Assembly (NCBI GenBank): GCA_021464245.1
Contig: JADCRB010000021.1
Location: 235,571 to 299,570, forward strand
From: Carallia brachiata
Taxonomy: Eukaryota > Streptophyta > Magnoliopsida > Malpighiales > Rhizophoraceae
DNA: 64,000 nt
Reading direction: 5' to 3'
The notes beneath the pieces are model-generated. The model saw nothing but the letters and a program-made list of their open reading frames with translations, ran no database searches and was not told where the DNA came from. Positions within the stretch are counted from its first letter, which is position 1; every line of letters starts with the position of its first letter. The position numbers and the translations under genes are program-made. Positions 36,904 through 47,507 of the stretch are shown here, in pieces.

Positions 36904-37420
36904 CAATGTTGTAAAAATCGGTTCGGATCGGTCGGTCTGACCGGTTCAACCGGCCGGTCCGACCGGTTCAACCGGTGACCGGCTAAAGGTCTGGGCCGGT
37001 TTATGGCTACAGTTACCCCTTAACTCGGACCGGTCAAAATCGGTTTGAACTGGTCAAAAATCGGACCCGGTTCAACCGGTTCAAACCGGGTATAAAAATA
37101 TTTTATAAATTATAATTTGATTCAAATGTTTATTTAAATTATAATTTGAGTTTTAAATTTAATTAAAATTTTCAATTTAGTTCTAAAATTATTAAAACTT
37201 TCAATTTAGTCCTAAATTTATCAAAATTTTCAATTTAATCCTTAAAAATTAAAAAAGTAATATTTAATAATCATGTATAAGTATTATTTTTTTAAATTAT
37301 TTTTATAAATATATATATTAATAAATACCGGTTCAAATACCGGTTCGACCAGTTGAACCGGTTGAACTTTGACCCACTAATATTTCCGGTTCGATGACCG
37401 GTCCAGTTCTGACAACCTTG
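36904..37420. mobile_element. hAT-like MITE, copy 1, 517 bp
   Basis: Terminal inverted repeats are CAATGTTGTAAAAAT at the left and, reading inward from the right, CAAGGTTGTCAGAACT. A perfect 8-bp target duplication CCATATAC flanks it (36896-36903 and 37421-37428). Subterminal regions are packed with GGTTCAACCGG-type palindromic words, and the core is AT-rich. No coding capacity. The 8-bp duplication and TIR suit the hAT superfamily. Sister copies are at 43909-44616 and 51868-52335. Confidence 0.85.
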
Positions 37421-37428
37421 CCATATAC

Positions 37429-39049
37429 ACACAACCAACTAATATGTATAAAAAGAAAGAGTGCCAGTATGGATCCGAACATATGTTGCCGGAAATATTA
37501 CCTGATTGAAACGAAGAGAATTTTTTTTGAAATTACAATAAAATTTTTTGTAATAAAAAATAATAAGTTTTATTTTTAACACTTTCATTGTAAAAAATTT
37601 TATAGTCATTTTGAAAAAATACACTGGCGTTTCATTCAAGTAAATATTTTAAAAAAATTTCTAAGCCCGTATTTTTTTTCAAAAAAAAAAAATAAAGAAA
37701 AAATTACTTTGGCATGCATTACATTACACATAAAAGACACATAATTAAATTTATTTTTTAATTTAATATATTTTTTATAATTTAATTATTCAGATATTAC
37801 ATATTAATTTTATAATTATTTTTTATGTTTATTTAGTAATTTTTTCAAAAAAATAATAACAATGTGCAAACTGTTGTCAAAAAATGTTGGGTGCACACGT
37901 GGACGTGCACTCAATCCTCTCATATTCCATCTCCCATCACGGTCAAATTAGCTTTGTTCGTACATTATGAAATTGTTTTTTTAGAGAAAATGAATGGAGC
38001 CCACATGAAATCCATGTGTCCCCTTGACCTGCCTTTCCTCGCTCGATGTGTCCAAAGGAAGGACAACAGGAAGAGAACAAAAAGTGGGACAGCCTGCTTG
38101 GCTTTAAATTTGTTAAATGAGATAAATGAGGCAGTTTTTCTTTGACCAGGCCCATTAAATCAAAACTAACCAAACTAAAACTAGTGATATTGAACCGTAG
38201 TTCCGATGGTTGTAATATTTTAATTTTTTATTCAAAAATATGTTTTAATTGTATAATGACGGCTACGAATTATTCTCGGCGACCAGGAACAGGAATTGAA
38301 TAAAATAGTAAAGTTAACTTTTCTGGAGTGTGTATGGCCAGCGCATTTAGCGCACATGAAGGCTCCCGACTCTGCAGAATTAAAGTTAGCGAATATTTTA
38401 AAAATGTACTAAAAAATAACGGTTCGTGTTATAGAATTAAATAGCTTCCTTTTTTCGAGAATAAATTAAGAGCGTTAATAAATATTTCAAAATTTAATAT
38501 TTTGATTGGTATTTTAATTAAAATTAATATTAATATTTTTAAAATAATAATAATAATTTTGAAAAATATAAAAATAATCAGAATTTTAAAAATTATTAGT
38601 TTTATTTTAAAAAATCAATTTTATTTTCAATGAAGATACCAACTGATACATAAAATTTTAAGACACCAACATTTTCTCATCAATTAAATAACTTCCTTCG
38701 AGATGGTGTATATATAAAATATAACTATGGATGACATTCCTCCAATCCAAACAAAATGTAAACCGAATCAAGAGCAAAAAAAATTTAAGGGAGAGATCGG
38801 GAGTTAAACTCCACCTCCCTCAAATTTGGTTTTAAAGAACAAATGAAAGTAAAGAACTATAAATGATTGCCAAGAATAAGTTGTCCTGTGAAAACCAAAA
38901 AAAAGGAAAAAAAAAAAATAATAATAATAAATGATTGGAGGATTCCATTGCCACTTTTGCAACTCTCTGGCCACAAAACATAAAGCTTGAGCCTTTGCCA
39001 GCAAATTTGTGTTGTCAGTCTTGTTCTATATAAGATCATTGGCCTTAAA
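37429..39049. other. intergenic DNA between the convergent peptide genes
   Basis: AT-rich with A/T runs. A reading frame at 37864-38145 has no domain and looks accidental. Trinucleotide AAT/TAA repeats occur near 38540 and 38918. The part next to 39050 is probably the 3' UTR of the minus-strand peptide gene. Nothing else seen. Confidence 0.5.
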
Positions 39050-39346
39050 TCAGGCCGCTGTGAATATGGACACACTTGGCGCACGATCGACGGCACGGCC
39101 AGCAAAGTTCATCTCACCCAAGGGGCAGCTGCCGCCTCCGTTGCCGGGGATGTGCGTGCAAGGAGAACCGGTAGACGGCGGCACTGGACCCCTTTCGAGG
39201 GACTCCAAAAATGGCAAATGCTTCTTAATTAACCACTGCTCTTCATGCAGAGGCCTCACGGCCGCACCAAATTGGACTAGCATGCTTAATGCGAACAAAA
39301 CGGTGAACAAGAGCTTGAAGTGACTCTTCCTAATATTGAATGCCAT
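39050..39346 (-). CDS. CTNIP/SCREW-type secreted peptide precursor (copy 2)
   Basis: A 98-residue precursor with a basic N-terminus, a hydrophobic signal peptide (about residues 11-29, likely cut near GAA|VRPLHEEQ) and a charged linker. The conserved block starts RGPVPPSTGSPC and continues THIPGNGGGSCP. Cys63 and Cys74 are eleven residues apart, exactly as in copy 1. The tail has NFAG where copy 1 has NYAG. It is a single exon oriented toward copy 1, tail to tail, with about 3.7 kb between the stop codons. Signal peptide and linker have diverged far more than the cysteine block, as expected for a peptide-hormone precursor. A TATATATG-like box lies near 39474-39490 on the minus strand. Role in receptor-mediated signalling is by family inference. 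Confidence 0.8.
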   Translation of the reverse strand: MAFNIRKSHFKLLFTVLFALSMLVQFGAAVRPLHEEQWLIKKHLPFLESLERGPVPPSTGSPCTHIPGNGGGSCPLGEMNFAGRAVDRAPSVSIFTAA

Positions 39347-39842
39347 ATTTTGCTAGAAATATTGCAGAACTCTCAATCTCTTGCTAATTAAATTGCTTTA
39401 CAATTTTCGTTGTAAATAAAGGAATTGAAATGAATTAGATATGAATGGTGGTGGGGAGTTGATGCCTATGAATCATATATATACATATACATGGAGGTAC
39501 AATTGTCTGTTCAAAGTATAATTGCATGATTGACTTGGTCGAAATTGGTTCTTATTTTCTTACGATTGACTTGGCCTGGCTTGAGTTTGAACTTTGAATT
39601 TTTAAGGTTGAACCAAAACCTTTTGGTAATGAAAACATCATTACGTAGGTGGGTTCAGAATAAAAATCAAACAATACTTTCATTGACTGTACATAATATT
39701 CTAATAATTCAGATTCAAATTCAAGATCATATACATTTTAGTACTGAAATCGTGTATTGAATTGGTCATTGGTTACTTAATCGACTTGCTTTGTCCGTCA
39801 ATCAAAGGGATGGCGTCCTTGTGGAGCAAGCAACTTAGTCTT

Positions 39843-39862
39843 CCCCCCCCCCCCCCCCCCCC
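39843..39862. repeat. C20 homopolymer
   Basis: Twenty consecutive C bases in a part of unit A absent from unit B, followed by a short GA repeat. Confidence 0.9.
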
Positions 39863-40073
39863 AAGAAAGAGAGCTATTGTTGTTTAAAAAGAGAGAGAGA
39901 GAGATTGATTTCTTACAATCCTTTAGTAGGAACAACACTTGAAAATTTTGCTTAACTTTAAACTTTAAGGTGAGATCTGGGTTTAAAAAAAAAAAAAAAA
40001 GAAAAAAAATCGGTAGTGCATTCATTTAGGCTTTAAATGACGCATTTCACTTGACTTTTAGTCTTAAATATTC

Positions 40074-40695
40074 GGCAAATATATGAATTTTGCTCTCCAT
40101 CTTTACTCTTTTTTAGAATTTCGTCCACAACGTTTTTTTGTTTTAAATTATACCCTTAATGTTTCTACCGTCAATCTTTTTTATCCTCCGCCGTTAGTTT
40201 GCCGTTAAATTTAAAATTTATCAGTCCAATTATCATCATGTTGTCTAATTTGAATAACACGTGAGTATACAGTGATGACCTAACATCTAATAATTTTTTT
40301 AAAAATTTTTTTCAAATATTGTGACTTTTAAAAAATCAAAAGAAAATGTTATTTATAATTTTATAAAGTTAAAAGTAAAAATAAAAATAAAGATTTTGTT
40401 ATCTGGATATACTATAATAAGCAAATACCTGAACAGAACTAATCATAAAATGACAAGATATGATAGATCATTACTTTATTAAATGTCAGATCATCACTTT
40501 ATACTGATATGTTATTCAAATTAGACGACGTGATGATAATTGGACTGCTAAATGTTAAATTTAACGACAAATTAACGGCAGAGGGTAAAAAAAAATTGAC
40601 GGCAGAAACGTTGAGAGTATAATTTAAAACAAAAAAACGTTATGGGCGAAATTCTCAAAAGAGTAAAGATGGTGGGTAAAATTCATATATTTGTC
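40074..40695. mobile_element. Mutator-like MITE with long TIRs and 9-bp target duplication, 622 bp
   Basis: The left end GGCAAATATATGAATTTT and the inverted right end GACAAATATATGAATTTT begin arms that align over about 240 bases (ATCTTTACTCTTTT, AACGTTTTTTTGTTTT, AGTCCAATTATCATCA). Perfect 9-bp direct repeats TAAATATTC flank it (40065-40073 and 40696-40704). The matching place in unit B near 43005 has a single CAATATTCAAG, an empty site. Long TIRs and a 9-bp duplication are the Mutator superfamily signature. No transposase is encoded. Confidence 0.9.
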
Positions 40696-42752
40696 TAAAT
40701 ATTCAACCGAAGATTAGCATGTTGTTTTTCTTGTTAAAATAAGGTTTTCGTTAGAGTTAGCGCCATGAAATCTAAAACATACTTTTCAGCCTTGGATGAT
40801 GTGAGAAGATAATGAATTTTCTTTGAATTCACTGGCACTCCACATAAATTAGCCCCCCAAAATGACTCCGATGAGGAATTCCGGACCCTGTTTGTCCCAT
40901 GAACTAAACTTAACTACAAATACCAAAAGAAAATTAAATTTTTTAACAAACATAACAGAATTTCGTTTTCTTAGGGCATGACTATATATGTTGATAGACC
41001 AGTTTTACTCGAGAATTCATTCAATTTCAGATCACGGCTCCTGTGCGTATACATGCCGGGGTAAAATGGCAATTGACTTTGAGCAAGCAGACCATAACAC
41101 AAAATGGTCAAACACGCATGTTTAACGTTTTATTACAATACATACGGGACTTTGTATACTTACTATTGTATGATGTCTATCCGACTATCACCCCAGGTGA
41201 ACCGGCATCCTCAACGCGTTTGACTCTTTTATGTGAATCATTACAATTTATGCAGCAGAACAAGTGCACAACACAAGCCCTGTTCAAAACAATAAAAGAA
41301 AAAAAGATTTTAAAAGGAGTTTTATTAAATAGACACGGAAACTCAATTCAACTTCAGTCTATATTAACTATTATTTATGGTTTACTCGTTATTTATGAAA
41401 AGATGTGTCAATTATAATTAATAATTTAAATTCAACGATTTGAGCCCACGTCGTCCAAACCTCACTCTATATAACTCTTTTTTTAAAAAAAAAAAAAGAA
41501 GAAAAACACTGTACAGAACATGTACAACAGTACAAGGCGGGGCAGACCTGCATGGCAAATGATAACTTCAAATCTTCAATAATCCAACTTCCGTAATTTA
41601 GTCATGTCCATTTAGATCTACTGACGTGAGAAGTATGGGCCTCGATTTGGCAATGTATCCATCAACTAGCCCAAGCCCTGATCAGAATCACGAGACGGCT
41701 TTAGGATGCCTAAGCCTAAGGCAAGGGAGGTTTCAAATTGAGTCCGCGTTCCGAAGTCCTGCTCCACCTACTACCTTTTCCCCTTCAGTAGATATTAGAT
41801 AATCACCCAATATTACAGGGGAAGCAGTTTATAAAACATCAAATAATCATATTTTTCACTACATAATAACCCCATTGCACGAATAATCTTTTAATTGACG
41901 TGGGCAAATTGAATTTGACTAAATAAAGCACTAACATAGAAAGTTTTCTAATTTAATTCAACCTTTTTTTTTTTTTTTTACAAGGAATCCTGTTGGACAT
42001 ATAAGGGGAGGGCAAAATGAGATTGGTGGGGGTTGAACCCTTCATCTCGTAGTTGAGAGACACTCCTATCAATCACTAAAGCAAATGCTTCACCTCATCA
42101 ACATTTTCTTTTTTAAGTGTAATCGTGTAAGTTATTCGATAAATTAAGGTAAATCAAGTCGAGAAAAATGGCATTAATTTAAAATACCAATGACTTGGGT
42201 CGTAACAGCACTGCCTATGCCAATCACTCCCATTTATTTGTGAACCGGCAAATCCTTCACAAAGAATAAATTAACACTAGTAGTAGCAGGTTAACGCCAG
42301 AAATCCACGGGGTCCAAAAGGTTTAAGACCGGAGGAGTTAATTTCCAATGAGTGGCAAATCTGACGGAATAGCATATGAAGAAGGGGTGAAGTTGTATGA
42401 TAATGCACAACAAATACTAATTTTGACCAAGTATAACGGGATTTTCAATCGTTAAGACATAAAATGAAGCAGAAAGAACAATGAGAGAACAAAATCATAA
42501 CTCTCTAAACTCTATTTCGATATCTCAGGTCCAAGAAAAAGACAGTCAAACCAAATCTCCCATTTTATATGGTAGATGAGAAACAACTCACACAGCCAAG
42601 CTCCAAAACATTCACAGGTTCGAAAGCCTGAAAAAACTATTGTATAAGCTTGGTGTTAATCTTAAGAATTGATCTATTGTTTTTAATTTCCTTTTAGGAG
42701 TTATAGACAACAGTTTTTGGAAATGGGCAGTTTTTGGACACGGGCAGTTTTG

Positions 42753-45657
42753 GAATTTTTAAGGTTGAACCAAAACCTTTTGATAATGAAAACATCATTA
42801 CATTGGTGGGTTCAGAAAAAAAATCAAACAATACTTTCATTGACAGTACATAATATTCTAATAATTCAGATTGAAATTCAAGATTATATACATTTTATAA
42901 TGAAATCTTGTATTGAATTTGACCAAACTAAACAAAACAAGGAAAAAATGGGTAGTGCATTTATTTATACTTTGAATGACGTGTTTCACTCGATTTTTGG
43001 TCTCAATATTCAAGTATTCAACAGAATATTTGTAGGTTGTTTTTCTTGTAAAAATGGTGCTGTACAAACGCCGTCGTTAGAGTCAGCGCCATAAAATCTG
43101 AAACATAAGAAGAAAGTGAATTTTCTATGAATTTACCAGGACTCCACATAAATTAGCCTGGTCAGATCGCGACTCATGTACGTACATACCCCGTGTAAAA
43201 CGGTGATTGACTGTGAGCAAGCAGACCATAACACAAAATGGTCAAACACGCATGTTTTATTACTATACAATACAATACATATGGGACTTTGTATTGTTAC
43301 TGTTGTATGATATCTATCCGATTATCACCCCAGGTGAACCGGCATCCTCAACGTGTTTGACTCTTTTCTGTGAATCATTATAATTTATGCATCAGACCAA
43401 GTGCACAACACAAACCCCGTCCAGGAAAAAAGAGAGAGAGAGAGATTTAAAGAAGAGTTTTATTACATGGACGTAGTATCTCCACCCCGCTTCATTCTTT
43501 TTTAACCATTAATCATAGTTGGCCTGCTTTTATCAAAAAAAATGTGTCAATCGCAACTAATAATAACTATTCCTGCATCCAATATATAACTTTAAAAAAA
43601 CAAAAAAACAAAAATTCCCCGTCATCTCACGGTACTTCTTCAAAAATATCCCTCAAAGAACATTATTATTAATTTATGTACTTGGGTTTGGCTCTTTCCA
43701 CTGTCTTCTTAAAATAACAAAGGGAAAAGTTTCTGAATTCAAGTCAGTCCTAGGACTAGGGACTATTACCCCCTTAGAAAGGAGAACAAATGAGAGGAGG
43801 GAGGTCCATGAATTTACCCCCTCTAATCAAAGGGCATCTAGGTCGAGTGAGTATCAGTCCGAGTACCAAATCCCAAATCCCAATTGAAAATCCATCAAGC
43901 AATAGAACCAATGTTGTTAAACTCAGATCAGACCGATGGTTCAACCGGTTAGACCAGTGACCGATCAGAGGTCCGGTCTGAGTTATAGCTTAAATTAGCA
44001 CCAGATCAGACCGATCAAAATTCGGTCAACGGACCGATTCAACCAGTCGGACCGATGAATCGATCTCAGGTTGACCGGATTCAATAATTAGAAAAAATTT
44101 ATACTCCTTTGTAAAAGTTAGATTTTGAATTCTTGACCTTCAACAAGAAAGATGAGTCTCATATCACTATACCAATTTGTAATTTGTTGTAATCTTTTTT
44201 TTTTATGTATATTATTTTCTCATACTTCTCACATAATACATACAACATCCTATATAATTAATATATTAACACTTACTATTTTCTCTTTTTGTTAAGAGAA
44301 TTATTAATTTTCTTAATTTGTTAATTTTATCTTATAATAAATTGTTAATCATTTATTTTAAATTTATAAATATAAGTATTTCAATATAAACATATATATT
44401 ATAATATTACATTTTATATATAATTTTTTTATGTATAATGTATATAAATATTTATTTTTTATATATTTAATATTAAATATTAGTTTTATCGATCTAATTT
44501 TCAATTAAACCGGTTAAACTAGTTAGATTTTGAACCACTAAACTTTCTAATTTAATAATTGATACTTTTTTTTTTTTTTTTTTTTTGTCAAGATTGGTCC
44601 AATTTTTATAACATCGAATGGATGGGCCTAGGGTGGGTCTGGCGGATGTTAACTTCAAGATCCCACCATCCGTAATTTAGCCGTGTCCATTTAGAATTAC
44701 TGACGTGAGAAGGATGGGCCTAGATGTGGCAATGAATCCATTAACTAGCCCAAGCCCTGACCCGAATCTCGAGACGGCTTTAGGATGCCTAAGCCCGAGG
44801 CAAAAGAGGTTTCAATTGAGTCTACCTTGGCCGAAGTCCTACTCCTCCTGCCACCCTTTTCCACTTTAGTAGATAATCACACAATATTCCTTGGGAAGCA
44901 GGTTATAAAACATCAAATAATCATATTATTCACTCCGTGATAACCCCATCGCATGAATAATCTTTTAATTGATGTGGGCAAATATAGTTTGACAAACTAA
45001 AAACACTAAAAGGATAAAAATAAAAAATAAAAACACTAACTTAAAAATTTTTCTTTTAGTTCAACCTTCTTGTTCAAGTGTAATCGCGTTACTTATTCAG
45101 TGAATCGAGTCAGGGATAAATGCATTCCTCTAAAACATCAATGACTTGTGTCATGATAGCACTGCCTATGTCAATCACTCCCATGAATTTGTGAACCGAC
45201 AAATCCTTCAAAAGGAATAAATTTACACTAGTAGTAGCAGGTTAACAGCAGAAATCCACGCGGTCCAAGAGGTTTTAAGACCGGAGGAGTTGATTTCCAA
45301 TGTGTGGCAAATCTGACAGAAAGTACATGAAGAGGTGAAGCTGTATGATAATGCACAACAAAATACTAATTTTGACCAAGCATAACAGGATTTTCAATCG
45401 TTAAGACGTAAAACGAAGTAGAAAGAACAGTCAGAGAACAAAAACATAACTCGTCTTTCAATATCTCAGGTCCAAGAACAAAGAACGTCCAACCAAGTCT
45501 CCCATTTTATTTGGTAGATGAGAAACCAGCGCATACGGCCAAGCTCCAAAACATTCACAGGAAGCCGAGGGAAAAAAATTGAATAAGCTCGGAGGATAAT
45601 CTTAAGAATTGATCTTTTTTTTTTTTTTCAATTTCCTTTTAGGAGTTACAGAAATCT
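42753..45657. repeat. tandem segmental duplication, unit B
   Basis: Second copy of the unit at 39596-42707, in direct orientation, ending just downstream of the PPR gene. It lacks the Mutator-like element and the C20 segment. It has an extra stretch at about 43620-44640 that includes the hAT-like MITE at 43909-44616. Coding-like frames are not conserved between units, so I assign no gene. Confidence 0.92.
43909..44616. mobile_element. hAT-like MITE, copy 2, 708 bp, diverged
   Basis: The left end CAATGTTGTTAAAC matches copy 1, and the right end reads CGATGTTATAAAAATT inward. Flanks AATAGAAC and AATGGATG match at 5 of 8 positions, an eroded target duplication. GGTTCAACCGGTTAGACC and related words are present but decayed, and the AT-rich core is longer than in the other copies. 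Confidence 0.75.
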
Positions 45658-45765
45658 GTTATTGGTAGTAAGCAGTTTGACTGTTCCTAGTGTCTCCCCT
45701 ACATATACACTGACAAAGGTTGGGTCCTCTTCGTAAAATGCACTAACCAGATAATGTCATATGCC

Positions 45766-47507
45766 TTATTGGACAACATAACCTGTTTTCATTACAAGAC
45801 TCAGCACATGTAAACAATCCTTGAACTGGTCGCTTTGAACAACACACTGGACAACTGCCTCACAAGTCTCCCATTTTGGTTTCAGTTTCTTGCTCACCAT
45901 TGCAACTAACCATTCCATCGCCTCCATTAAACACCCCTTTCCAGACCATGCAGCAATGAATTTATCATAAGTATGGGCCCGTGGTTCTAGACCCCTGCTT
46001 AGCATGTCATCCCACAAATGTGCTGCCGCTTGTACATCTCCAGTTCCAATAGCTTTTCGATGAGGGGAGTATAAGACAAATTTGATGGCTTCAAACCTTG
46101 TGCTACTAATTCTTTCAATATGTTTTCACCCTCTGCCAACTTCCCCTCCATACAATAGCCATAAATCATTAAGTTGTATGAGTACAAGTCACGAACAATC
46201 CCCTTTCGAGGCATTTCTTCAAATAATTCAAAAGCTTCATTTGTAGTTCCACGGAAGCACAACCCCTTAATCATTATGTTGTAACTCAGCGTCGTTTTTC
46301 CATAGCCTCGATCACACATCTCCTTAAAGAACTCCCTAGCATGTTCAAAATTACCAATCTTACAGAATCCATAAATTAGTGCAATATAAGTGTAGCCATT
46401 TGGCCTAATTCCCTTGTTAATCATCTCAGACCAAAGATTGTTAGCATCATCAATCATTCCCATACGAGCAAGGCTGTGAATCATTGTGTTGTAAATGAAA
46501 ACATTCAAGACATACCCCCGATCCTTTAGATCGTTGAAAATCCTTAAAGCCTCAATCTGCATTTTTCTCTTGCAGAGCCCACTAATGATTTGTTGATAGG
46601 TATTGATGTCTGGAAATTGTTTCCTTGCAATCATCATGTGAAGAAGCTGAGATACTCTAGGATAATTTCCGTTCTTACAAAACCCATATATCAATTTGTT
46701 ATAAACATTATTATCTAGATCTAACCCATCATTCAGCACTTGTCTAAGAAGTTCATAACCTTCTGTAAATTTACCATCAATGCAAAAGGCTTTAATTAGG
46801 TACTCCACCGTCCTGACATCAACCTCTGCCGCAAGACCAGATTCCAGCATATCATGGTACAGTTTCCAGAAAAGATCAGTCCTCTCAAGCTTAATGCAAC
46901 CAGACAAAGCTGAATTCCATGTCTCTATGGAAGGGCGTTTTTCGGCACCTTTCCACTGCATCAGTAAATCAACTGCATCTTGGACTAAACCACGCTTGCA
47001 AAGAGAACGAATATAACGCAGCTGAGAAGACTCTTTAGGAACGAACCCCGAATGACCAAGAAAAAATTTAGCGACATTCCAGGACTTTCTTTCCAAAATC
47101 GATTCAAAAAGCTCATTACCAGAAGCTTCGTCCGGTACGAAATTGTAGCACCGGCGCAGCCAGAGAAGGAATCTTAAGGACAAAAAGACATTTTCTTGGT
47201 GCTTTAAGAACTCGGGAAAGAATTGAGGATCAGCAAAATTGAACGAAGGGTAATCAGAGAGGAGAATCTTCTCCCATCCTTGTCTACTTCTAGTGATCTC
47301 AGAAACTTCTTTGGCTATTTCAACAAATTCTTGGTTTCCACTAAGTGGGTGTTCTTCATTTTCACTCGGCTTCGTTCCTTCCCCTTTAAATTCTGTTTCT
47401 TTGGATTCTACAGTGAGTTTTCGGATCTGGGTGTTGGGGTTTTGGTGAGTTCTACCTGGGTTTTGGCGAAAAAAGAATGCAATAGCTGATTGGGCTACTC
47501 TAGCCAT
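45766..47507 (-). CDS. P-class pentatricopeptide repeat protein, frame broken once
   Basis: PPR proteins bind organellar RNA one base per repeat and act in its processing, stability or translation. The start MARVAQSAIAFFFRQNPGR is Arg/Ala-rich without acidic residues and suggests a mitochondrial or plastid targeting peptide. Ten to eleven 35-residue motifs run from about residue 190 to the end, for example YNKLIYGFCKNGNYPRV, YNTMIHSLARMGMIDDA and YNLMIYGYCMEGKLAEG. No E, DYW or SMR domain follows, so it is P-class. Total is about 580 residues in one exon, usual for the family; it resembles Arabidopsis At5g18950 as I remember it. A +2/-1 frame break lies near 46035-46050 inside the ninth motif (SYTPLIEKLLEL | GDVQAAAHLW). 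The remaining motifs are intact on the other side. Confidence 0.88.

Larger units (their letters stand above)
39596..42707. repeat. tandem segmental duplication, unit A
   Basis: Unit A starts GAATTTTTAAGGTTGAACC and ends near TTTCCTTTTAGGAGTT. Its landmarks recur in order in unit B (42753-45657): AACATCATTAC, GCAAGCAGACCATAACAC, CAGGTGAACCGGCATCCTCAA, ACTAGCCCAAGCCCTGA and AGACCGGAGGAGTT. Unit A alone has the C20 run and the miniature element at 40074-40695. No gene is supported inside; reading frames such as 41043-41417 are not preserved in unit B. Confidence 0.92.

Noticed and set aside
37864..38145. Plus-strand 93-residue frame
   Set aside because: No domain, no start context or splice support, in AT-rich intergenic DNA.
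41043..41417. Plus-strand 124-residue frame in duplication unit A
   Set aside because: The same region in unit B does not keep the frame, so no coding constraint.
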